From NCBI GenBank assembly GCA_947044365.1, contig OX345636.1, forward strand, positions 41,444,537 through 41,508,536: a stretch of 64,000 bases of DNA, read 5' to 3'. The stretch is from Petrosia ficiformis (lineage: Eukaryota > Porifera > Demospongiae > Haplosclerida > Petrosiidae). The notes under the pieces are model-generated. The model was not told the DNA's origin, did not search any database, and saw only the letters and a program-made list of their open reading frames with translations. This document shows positions 32,136 to 53,900 of this stretch, piece after piece. Every line of letters starts with the position of its first letter. Position 1 is the stretch's first letter. A program made the position numbers and the translations under genes.

Positions 32136-33487
32136 GAACTCTATCTGGTCCTTAATTTATATATGTGTAAGTTTAACTAGAGACAAATTTGTATGAGACT
32201 ATTGTTGCTTAAATTTATTTAATTACCTATCCACTGCACACTGAGTATATTCATTGATTTCATTATTAATTTATATTTTGTTTTAAATTATCTACCGAAA
32301 TCTACTGACAACACTGCATACAGTCAGTTATTTTCTTCTTGAAATTATACATACTGTAATAATTACACGTAATTATTATTTTTTTGTTATTTACTTTCGT
32401 GTATAATTAGCTCTCGCCAGCATAGGCGGAGCAGCGGATGGTTACAGTCTAAATTAATTCCAGCGAACCTACGAACAATAGCACTTCGAAAATATTATAC
32501 CAGCAGACATCAAATCATAGAAGGATCAAAAGTAACACTAGGCTTTTGCTAAATCCTTCTTGTTTTAAAAAGTTATGACAATTTTTGTAATTCACAGTCC
32601 TGTCCAACTTTCAGAAGAAGTCTGGTACCGTAGCAAAAGAGTTCACTGAAACACAACTCGTCTTGCTTGAGGCCTATCGCTGTCAAATCACAGCTTGAAA
32701 TGAAGTACAATTAAAGTAGCGGAGTACAATTGAAGTAGTGGCTGCTAGCTTTCTACCACATGATTGAAGCTGTTGGATTTTAACACTGCGCTTGTAATCT
32801 TATATATACTAGTAGGACTTGGGAGCTGTAACGCACACACACACACAAATATAATCTCAGTACGTTATTACAGTCAAATATTGTCTGCAGTTATTTCCTT
32901 GTCAGTGACTGAATCATTCTTTCCCAAATCACACTTGTGGCGAGTGTTCTGCACTGCGAGTGCATTTATTATTATAATTGGATTTCAGAACTACATAATA
33001 ATATACATGATAATATACAGGTACACTGTGAGGCTATATGAAGCCGCTAATAGGTCGAACTGATTCTAAACCTGCGTGAAATTTTTCCTGTGCCTTAGAA
33101 ACAAGTCATGCATGTACAGTACCTGACTTTATTAAGTTTACATACTATGATGGGAACTATACTTTAATAAGGCGATAGTCAACTGTACTTCTAAGTAGTA
33201 CTACTTTGTACTGTAATCATAGTAATGTGAGAATTTCCTTTACATGTGTATGTGATAGCACAGTACTAGGGTGTAATACTGTGTAGTACATTGAAGTACA
33301 GTGTACTTCACTCACAATGTACACTGTAGTCAATGGAAGTACAGTGATAGTATGGAATAACTAATTTCATTTGCACCCCATGATGTCACAGATACTCATA
33401 ATAATCATAATTTTGTTTCTTAAACATGTAAACTTATGATTAACTTATGATTATAAAATAATTAATGATAATAGTTCCTTTTCTCTA
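32136..33487. other. Tail-to-tail intergenic region PIH1D2 / PSMC1
   Basis: Holds both 3'UTRs. 32399-32760 is less AT-rich with AGCATAGGCGGAGCAGCGG, resembling the start of the block at 55950 (GAGCGCGTAGGCGGAGGG). 33118-33385 is a MITE copy. The open frame at 32764-33063 looks like chance. Confidence 0.5.
33118..33385. mobile_element. MITE family M2, truncated copy
   Basis: TACCTGACTTTATTAAGTTT..ACATACTATGATGGGAAC, CAACTGTACTTCTAAGTAGT and GTACACTGTAGTCAATGGAA are the reverse complement of 39388-39672. The right terminal repeat is not clear. Confidence 0.6.
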
Positions 33488-42912
<9,425 letters not shown>

Positions 42913-43297
42913 GATTGACCAAAGATCACTTACAACATGCACAAAATTGTAACCACGCCCACTAAGTGGTTTGCGCATGAGAACATTTATTTATGTAGTT
43001 TGAGTACCAGACTTGTGGATTTAAGTCCGCGTAAATTGCCGCGCTTTTCGAAAGTAGCTAATGGGGTCTATGATAAAAAGGGCAAAACTACTTTTAGTGA
43101 AGTGTATAAGGGAGATCACGTTTTATTTACATAAGGCTGTAATCTAGCATCTACCTCTATATCACTTCTACCTAAATTGTTGTTTGCAACTGAATCAATT
43201 TAATGCTGAAAACTGAGGTATGATATGTCAATAGTACATATATATATATATATAATGCTACATCTCACTGTATTGTATAGTTATAAAAGAAGACCAA
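42913..43297. promoter_or_regulatory. Divergent intergenic region between PSMC1 and the RRM gene
   Basis: The two genes face away from each other across 385 bp. The half next to PSMC1 is less AT-rich and has CG dinucleotides (43020-43060); the half next to the RRM gene has a short TA run (43237-43252). An open frame at 42937-43134 crosses it but resembles nothing I know. Confidence 0.45.
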
Positions 43298-45794
43298 ATG
43301 GATTGTGAAAAGAAAACACTGACTCTTGACAAGAAACCTAATATGACTGCCAAAGAAGAGGTGAGTGGTATGTTGTAGTTGCAGGAATGTATTGGAGCTG
43401 ATTCTCAGCTATTTTGCACTCCACACTGATGTGTCCAATAATATACACTTAGTTTGCCTTTTAGTTAATTGCTGCATCCACAATGATTATATAGATTCTG
43501 TATGACTGCACTTGATATCAAAAGACTCTATTTGTGTTCATGTCATTTTATTACTTACAATACACAATTTCACCCCACTGAACCTGTCTATTAAGAATGA
43601 AAATAAGAAAAGAAATACCAAAAAGGTTTTAATTTCAACTAGTGTTGTGTTCGAACTACCTCAATTAAAGTATACATGCATTCATATTGACCAAGTACCC
43701 AAACTGTTATATAGTTTGACTTCATCACTTATTTAATAAATGAGCAATAAAAATTATAAGTAATTAAAAATCCCATGCAACTGAGAAGGCAGATCAATAC
43801 TTTACTGTATTATTGTGCAGTGATATTACGACTTCATTAATTATTAATACATATACAGTGTTCTGCCCAGAATATTAGTGGTGGTTGGATTCTAATTTGC
43901 ATTTAGTGCTGTTTACCTAGTATATACTTAATACTGTCTCAGTACCCTATACATGTATTATCTGAGAGGTGGTTAACTCATTGAGAGGTGGTTAATTCAT
44001 CTGGGTGGTGGTTAATTCATGCTGAGTGGTGGTTACTCCCAACCAGTGGCAACCAGTGGCAACCAGTGTGGGCAGAACACTGAATATACATATATATGCT
44101 TGGGATTAGTTAGCTATAGTTAAGTAGAAAGCCAAGTTGATATAAGAAATACTGTTTTGCTTTGTTGCTCAATGCTCAAGCTCAATTGTCTAAGAGCATA
44201 CTAAAATTCAATGTATTCAGGATTCAGAATCTAGTTTGATGTCATTAGTCATTAGCTCAATGGGGAGGGATGAAACATGGAAAAATAAATATCCCAATAC
44301 TATTTATTTAGTGTGTGAAAATTTATTGTACAAGATTCCATTGTAAATTGGGATGATACTAGCTTACTATTAAATTTGTGAAAAAAACTGAGTTGCACTA
44401 ATTACCTTATCTCTTATCTCTCAGTAGCCAGCCATGTTTATTATTATATTTTGTACCTAGGTCAAAACACTATTTGTAAGTGGACTTCCAAACGATGTGA
44501 AGGAAAGAGAAATGCACATTCTGTTTAGACCATATCAGGTTATTTATTATATTCTCTATATGTACATTGTATGTATTCTATAGCATGCCTAATCATTAAC
44601 AATTATTAAGTTTAACAATAATAGAAGCCTTAAGTAATAGTTATAACACACTTTACTGTGATTACGTGTTTTAATGTAGCACGAGGACTGGTCAATAAAG
44701 GTTGAGTTTACATAATGCACGAGCCGAAGCCGAGTGCATTATGTAAACGAGACCTTTATTGACCACCCAAGTGCTACATTGAAACACACAATGCACTTTC
44801 AAGTGTTTTATAAGTGATTTATTGATGATCTGGTGAACTTCCACTGTTGTTGGAGCTGCTTCGTTAGTAGAGGTGAGGAAAGTGTGCAATAAGTGATTTA
44901 ATGTTCAATCATGTGATGCATTATCAGCATTCTGATTGGCCACAGGTCACATGATCAGCAATAATAACTTTATAAAGGCCTGAGTGGCTGGGGATATCTG
45001 ACATCTTAAATTTTATTAAGTTTCTCCAGCTAAATTAGAAGCCTTGCATAAAAGTCCATTTTCTCCACATTTTTGCATCGTACCAGCCAGAGGGATATAT
45101 GAAGGTGTGTCAATGTGGTGTCAGTGGCTAAAAAAGGAAATAGTTGATTCCAAGGAGCCAGTTGAAATTAGCAAATGGCTACTTGTACAGTACTAGAAAG
45201 CTGGTTGTACTGTTACGGCATCATTAAAATACATTTCATAATCTTGTTACCACATTGCAACTGAAATTGCTTGATAAGTGGACACATCCATATAATGTAC
45301 TTTTGTATGTATAAAGTAATTATATACCATCATTACCATGCTTTGTTTGAATTGACCAATCAGATTGCGTACGGTCAGTATATACTATATACACCTCTCC
45401 AGGAGGTATATAATTATTTACTTATTAACCTTCCAGTTTGACCAATCAGAATTCTTAATTTGCTGCATTGGATCCTTCCTTTAAAAATGCTTATCTAATG
45501 CAACTGGTCATTGCATGGTACTATAGGTCAGTTATACACCTCAGTCTATGTTACTATGGTTTATACACCTCAGGCCTATGTGACCCTTTCGTATATACAT
45601 GTAAATCACATAGTAACCTTGATCTCAGTGTATAAGCTATATATATATATATATACGGTCAGTGTCCAAGCTGGCTATGTTTATAGTCACCAGGGCTCAT
45701 CTATTATTTTAAAAAAACAACATTTTAACTGAAAAGATAGAAGATGAAGGGAATGCAAAACCTAAAACATATGCAAGCAGGATATTTGTGTATA

Positions 45795-45872
<78 letters not shown>

Positions 45873-48800
45873 GCTTGTCACATACACGATGCATACATAG
45901 TTAGAGAAATTGCGTCATTCCAAGTGGCTCGTCAAATAATGGGCATGGCATACAAAAGCTTGTAGAAACTGCTAATATTTGCTGTTGTAGGTGAGAAACG
46001 ATGTTACAATATCATTTGAGGAGTGGAAAAAGAATACTATAATAGGTTGTTTGGCTTCAGACATCATTTTCTCAGCAATAATCATTACAAACCAGTACTT
46101 TAGAGTTTAGAATCCATAATATATTTATTGCATACTCTAGTTATACTGAAATTCATGCACCTACATGTATATATTACAAATGTGGCTTTAATTATAGTTA
46201 CAATTGTTACTAAAAACAACGACACGAGAAGCTGTAGAAAGCATGCGTATAGAACAAACATAGTGCATGAATGATTACTCCTTTAGTTACAGTATATGAA
46301 CCTACATAGACCAGCGCATGTAGGCTATATGCTTATTCATTAACCCATGTACTCATAGCAACTACATTAATTACCTGTGTATTCAATTGTCAAGTGATAT
46401 AAATGCATGCGATACTCTTTGATACCTTAGTGCATGATGGATGTTTGTTGACAAACTTGTTGCATTGTATATAACCATGAACATTTTGTGTTATCTAATC
46501 ATGTATACAAAAACCTATGTCTATTGATAGGTGTAATGGAATTCCATAAGTCATAATTAATGAACCATGTCTAGAGACAGTATTTATCAGCTTTTAAATT
46601 ATTTATGCATCTGGTGACAATATAAACAAGGCATTGTGGCTTTTAGTTTAGTTAACTAAAAGTCACAATACCTTACTAAAAGTGGTTTTAGTTATAGTTA
46701 ACTAAAGTCACAATACCTTACTAAAAGTGGTTTTAGTTATAGTTAACTAAAGTCACAATACCTTACTAAAAGGGGTTTTAGTTATAGTTAACTAAAAGTC
46801 ACAATACCTTACTAAAAGGGGTTTTAGTTATAGTTAACTAAAAGTCACAATACCTTACTAAAAGGGGTTTTAGTTATAGTTAACTAAAAGTCACAATACC
46901 TTACTAAAAGTGGTTTTAGTTATAGTTAACTAAAGTCACAATACCTTACTAAAAGGGGTTTTAGTTATAGTTAACTAAAAGTCACAATACCTTACTAAAA
47001 GGGGTTTTAGTTATAGTTAACTAAAAGTCACAATACCTTACTAAAAGTGGTTTTAGTTATAGTTAACTAAAAGTCACAATACCTTACTAAAAGTGGTTTT
47101 AGTTTAGTTAACTAAAAGTCACAATACCTTACTAAAAGTGGTTTTAAAACAACAATAATCACTAGTTAATATTTATATTTTTCAAAGGGTTATGAAGGAA
47201 CATTTCTGAAGCTCTTTGCCAAACCTGGTAAAACACCTCAGGTATGTGTAATTATAATTATATATACAATATATAATAAAAACATAATGGAACATTTTTA
47301 ACTAATTTACTGCATTTAATACAGGGTTGTCCTTTTTTCAGGAGAGTTGAAATGGAGGAGTTTCTTTTTAGTGACTATAACTATGTTTATACCTTAATAC
47401 TTTTAATTGTATGTACATGTACTAATATTAGCAATTTTAGTGACTAACGTAATAATCACTAAAATAGTACACACTAAAAAATATATTTAGTGGCAGTTAA
47501 TTAGGCATATTACAATGTAGGCGTGGCTCAAACATTTTCTAAAATTAAGGCATGCTAAAATTCGAGCATTTTAAAATCGCTAAATTTAGTGGACAGTAGG
47601 ATTAAGGTATTTGGCTTTAGGGATGTGCAATACACCTACATGTAACTAACAAAACCAACAAAAGTTTGTTGTTTCCAGTTTGATCCCTGTTTGATCCCTG
47701 TTTGATCCCAGTTTGATCCCTGTTTGATCCCTCTTTGTACTTACTATACATTGTAGCACTAATTAAAGATCATTTGTCTTCTCCTTGATCTCAGAAAATG
47801 TTCAAAACTTTAGTTTGAACTTTGAAACGGCCAGCAATCATTTTACCTTCAACATTTTAATATAATTATCCTTTCAATTCTTTTTATGTATGTTAAATTT
47901 CAATCCATTGCTTCACTGTTGAGTTACAGTATATATAATCATGTATTATAACATTCAAGTATACACTATATATAAAGTCATTTTGAGGTCATCGTGAATG
48001 TGAGCAGACTTTAATTGCCTAAACCATAAATCACAAAATCTACATGCATGAATAGTTTACACTTCCTTCATTCAGTGATTCCCCTAAAGGGTGGTACCAT
48101 AGCGCTCCCCCACTTTTTAGTCTTGCTTCCCCATCCTTTTAATTTTAAATTTTATAGTGAAAAACACTGTTTACAACACTAATCATGTACCACTGACTAA
48201 ACATCATGTACCACTGATGCAGTCCTCAACCCACAATACTGCCATTTTCTTGATGTAACCATTTGCTACTATAAATAGAAACGCTCACTTCTATAAATAA
48301 ACCACACCCAATCACAACAAGGCTACTGCCTAGAATAATTTTAATGATGTAATCCCGCTGGGGGATTACATGAAGAAACACCCATAATGTTTATCTTGAG
48401 TAAAACACTACATCATTCATTTAGTACATACACTGTTTATTTTATTTTATAGCCAATAGCATTCGTCTCTTTTTCTACACGTAAAGAAGCTGAAAAGGCC
48501 ATAGCAGAATTACAGGTACATGTACATGTACTTTTACAATTCTATTTTATTTTGCACGTGATATCATTATGTATTTTAAACGTAATTACATGTAAGATTC
48601 TGTCATTTATAATATATTCTTGATGTATTTTTCATCTATATGTTTGTCAGGATTGATGATTGATGCAAACATTTCCTTGGGTGGGATGAATGAGGCTATA
48701 ACAATCATATAAAGCTGTGATATTAAGTGATAGGGCTGAGCTTATAAGCCAAATTAATTGTATTATCCTCTAAGGGCTGGGCCTGTCAGGCTGCCTCAGG

Positions 48801-49357
48801 ATGACGGCAGGGCACAACTGGGACTGACCTGTCAGATCTCTCTCGACCTTCTCTGGATGCCGCCAGGAGGAAGGGTGTTGGTCGTGTTGGGTGACGACGG
48901 TCTTGCCGGGCCTGGGTGAGTCATCTGCTGGAGAGTGGCAGCTTGCTATCTGAGTTCTTTGTAAGCCCAGTGCAGTGTCGGCAAGCGCTAAACAGACAAC
49001 TTAGAACTGGAACCATAGTAGTCTGGAACTATAGTAGATAAAAGTCAATTGACTGTATATATTTCTTGTCAGAGGTTATTGAAATCCCATAGCTTCCTCA
49101 TCTGCATTAGTCCTCCCTCTCCATGGTTTCAATTTTATTAAAGGTCCATATACTTTCATTTATCGACCATCTATCCTACATTTACGTATATTTCAAATGT
49201 TTTTTTTTCTACCTCAGGGACTGAGAATGGATCCTAATTTATCTCTTACTCTTCGACTGGAATTTGCTCACACTAATAGTCGAACATCACCAAAGCAAGC
49301 TTCATGCTCTTGCTCTGCTCATCCGTCAAATCGTAACAGCCATCAATGTATGACTGA

Positions 49358-49389
<32 letters not shown>

Positions 49390-50935
49390 ATGTCTGTGAA
49401 GGGTTTCAAATAGATGGAGGGGGCAAAGGGTCCAATACAGGCTGTTTTTGCCTACAAGATTTCAAAAGATTTCAAGGTTTCAAGAATTTCACCTCATGTT
49501 GAACCCCTCAAGAGAGGGGTAGTGTCCTGAGATTCTCTTAAGAGTACATTTCCTGTGTACATTCTATATATGTACATTATACTAATCTGAAGGAGGGAAG
49601 ACAGCATTCAAGGGGAGAGAGATTCCCCTCCCTTCCCCTCCATCCCCTAGACAATAACCCTGGTTGACCAAACACTTTCATTTATTAACAAGATATATTA
49701 AATTATTATTCATATAGATTATTGTCACACTTAAACAACACTTATACATATACATGTGTAGTACATACCATTCCTCCATTTTCTAGTGACATTGTACATA
49801 GCCTCTCCATTAGATGTGTCATAATCCAGTAAATACATATCATTATAGTTACACATGTATGTACATACACTGAACATTGTACATAGCCTCTCCATTAGAT
49901 GTGTCATAATCCAGTAAATACATATCATTATAGTTACACATGTATGTACATACACTGAACTCACTTAAGCAGTGTGTGTTAACATACAATCTATTTGTCT
50001 ATCTTCTACATTGTAACTATTTATTACTTTATTACACATAGATTATTTTATACCTCCTTCTGCTTACTACGCACCTAAACATCCTAACTATACATTCCTA
50101 ACACCAAATCACTGGTAAGTTAATTAATTAATTTTAAAAAATAATAATATTATTTCTTATTAACTGAAGGGAAAATGTATACATAGAATATCACAGTGCA
50201 ACAAAGTCACTGTTATTTCAGCATGAGAAGCACTATTAGAAATGTTTGTTAAAATAAATATAATATTAAATAATGATTGCTGAACACTCAGGTGACCTGG
50301 GAATGAGCCTACAAATCTTATACTTAACAAGTTCGTGTTAAATAATCACAAACATTTGATGAACTGGAAGATATATACATGTTAGATTTGACTAAAATCC
50401 AATGCTACGTACATGTCCATTTACATGTATATAACAGCTAACATGTGGAGCTAAATACATGTACATGTATATAACAGCTAACATGTGGAGTTAAATACAT
50501 GTACATGTATATAATACCTAATATGTGGAGTTAAATACATGTACATAATTATATATAATACCTAACATGTGGAGTTAAGTACATGTACATGTATATAACA
50601 GCTAACATGTGGAGTTAAGTACATGTACATATATATAATACCTAACATGTGGAGTTAAATACATGTACATGTATATAACAGCTAACATGTGGAGTTAAGT
50701 ACATGTACATGTATATACATGTATCCCACAACAATTCACTAATTCGATCTTTTAAGTTTTGGGAATGTAGCTACATTATTATTTCAGTTTACAATATTAA
50801 CTATAATTTATATATCTTTGATGTCTATAGGCAAAATCTATTTATGGCACACACAGGTGCTGCAACATCTCCATCGTATTTTCCCAATCATCCAACTGTG
50901 GTAACATGTGCAGATATACATTGTATATATATATG

Positions 50936-50969
<34 letters not shown>

Positions 50970-53900
50970 TGTATGTATGTATGTATGTATGTATGTATAT
51001 ATGTATGTATGTATGTATACTATGTATGTAATTTTTTGTTGTTTTAGTTAGTGACCGCTTTTAGTTATAGTTATAGTATGACTAGTTTATCACAATTTTA
51101 GTTTAGTTGTAGTTTAACTAAAACAATATTAGGTTTACTAAAAGGGTTTTAGTTTTAGTTAATTAACTAAAAGTGCTCATTATTGGCCATTTTTCATTTT
51201 AGTTAGTTATAGTTATTACAGTAGACTTGTAATTTAGTTATAGTTTCATTAACTAAAAGTCACAATGCCTCACTAAAAAGGGTTTTAGCTATAGTTATAG
51301 CTAACTAAAACAACACTAGTATGTATGTATATGCATGTACAAAATAGTGATGTATGATATGTATTGATACATCAAAATATAGATATTTTCATTTATTATT
51401 TTGATACAATATTGGCTTTTGGGAGTATTGATACACTGGAGAGTGCAGTTTAGTAAACCTGTTTTTTTTTTTAATTTGTCTAATTTTATACCTAAAAAAA
51501 GCAAGCTAGTGTGCATGGATATTCTTTATACTAGGGATATGTGATATGACTAAAACATAGTATTGCATATTGCTGCTAAAATATCATGATGTGATGCAGT
51601 ATCATGATATTTGTAGTAATACTCAAAATGTTTATAAAATATCCTGTTTGGTTGTACTTGTCACAAATGAACAAATGAATCAACATGCGCAGTAGTGTAG
51701 ATAAAGTGTGTGACACACACACATAATTTGTCTACTGTACGTCCTTAAGTGATGGGCACAGTAGTATGGAAATAGCCATGTCTGATTAATCTAGTGAATG
51801 TCTGGTAAATTGAAACTAAAATGTGTACAAAGTATATGGGAGTAGGACAAGAGTGATGAAAAGCATAGGTGTATATAGACCCAAGCATACCTGGGCAATG
51901 CCTGAGTGGGGCTCCTGTTTTTTAGCTGTAGTGGAAGATAAACTTGTTCATCACTAACCACACTGTATATGCCTATGGTGAAAATAGGTCAAAATGTCCG
52001 GTAGTCGGCTCAATGTTTCCAAACCCCTGGGTGGGGGTTTGGGGCTTTGTTTAGATGTAGTCCAAGCTATAGCATTATGTAGTTATAAGCAAAGATTACA
52101 AAAAATGTGGTCGTTGCCACACAGACTGATATTCAAACACTCACCTTGTTGGCAGTACTGAAGCTTCATTTTGGTATCTATGCCTTTCTAGGAAATTTAC
52201 TTCTCTGGCTAAGCAAGATTAAAGAATTTATGGACCTGTCAAAAGCGGACCACCCACAATTAACACCTCATGAATAATTAATTAGCAAAATTTTCACTGT
52301 GCTCTTCATGTGTGAATTCTTTGCCCTGGTACTACTGAATCTCTGTATACGCCTATGGTGAAAATAGGTCAAAATGTCCAGTAGTTGGCTCAATGTTTCC
52401 AAACCCCTGGCTGGGGGGTTTGGGGCTAGAAGATTTACCCCCAGAATGTTGAAGCCTGAATTGATATATAATCAGAACATTTCTTAGCAAGAATACTCCA
52501 AGAATCTCCTATAGTACAGTATTCAGTTTTTTCATAACCCTCTATAGATCAGTTCATGTCCAGTCACTTCAGATGGTCATCAGAACACATTGTGGCAAAC
52601 AATCTCCAAGGATACACAAACAAATGGTGATATCTGTAATACTCTCTTTGTTGCAAACTTGGAACCATATCAGACAGAAAAAGAACTTCGCAAGCTATTT
52701 ATGTTGTATGTGAACATACATTCATATATATGTACAAACATACATACATACATGTACACGTACATACATACATACATACATACATACATACATACATACA
52801 TACATACATACATACATACATACACACATATTGTACATACATACATACATACATACACACATACATACATACATACATACATACACATACATACATACGT
52901 ACATACATGTACATACATTGTACATACACACACACATACATACATACATACATACATACATACATACATACATACATACATACATACATACAGTCATACA
53001 TACATACATACATACATACATACTGTACATACATACACTGTACATACATACATACATACATACATACATACATACATACATACATACATACATACATACA
53101 TACATACATACATACATACATACATACATACATACACATACACATACATACATACATACATACATACATACATACACACATACATACATACATACATACA
53201 TACATACATACATACATACATACATAATATAATACATACATACATGTACATACATACATGTACATATATACACATGTACATACATGCAAACATACATATA
53301 TACATACATGTACATACATACATACATACATACATACATACATACATACACTGTACATACATACATACATACATACATGTACATACTGTAACATACATAC
53401 ATGTAGACATATACATATTTACACACTATATACATACAGATGTCATGGATTTGTTCGAACCAAGATGTACACAAAGTCTGGTCCACCTGTCTGTTTTGTT
53501 GAATTCTTAGTAAGTAGTAAGTTAATATTCTAATATATATAATAATAATAATTATTATTATTATGTATATAATTGTATATACATGTATAATAATGATGAA
53601 TTGTTCAAGCTTGACTACTGTACCTGTAGTCTAAAACTAAAAACCCGCATTGTGACTTTTAGTTAACTAAACAATAACTAGGTCTACTGAAATTGGCCAA
53701 TAATAGGTACTTTTAGTTAGTTAACTAAAACTAAAACCCTTTTAGTAAGCCTAAATATAATCTTATTTAATTAACTATAACTAAACTAAACGTTTGAGAA
53801 TCGAGGCATATTACATGTAGCTATATAACTAAAAGTGGTCATTTCTGTCAAACTAAAACAACACTAATAAATGCACATAATAATCACTAATTGTAATAAT

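Noticed and set aside
32764..33063. 99-codon frame with a hydrophobic start
   Set aside because: No known domain, starts from a non-ATG codon in good alignment terms, lies in a 3' intergenic stretch with MITE sequence.
52590..53510. A 306-codon frame starting with a true RRM sequence
   Set aside because: Only 52590-52705 and 53440-53509 are exons. The His-Thr-Tyr middle is an intron with a proper donor GTATGT at 52706 and acceptor at 53439.
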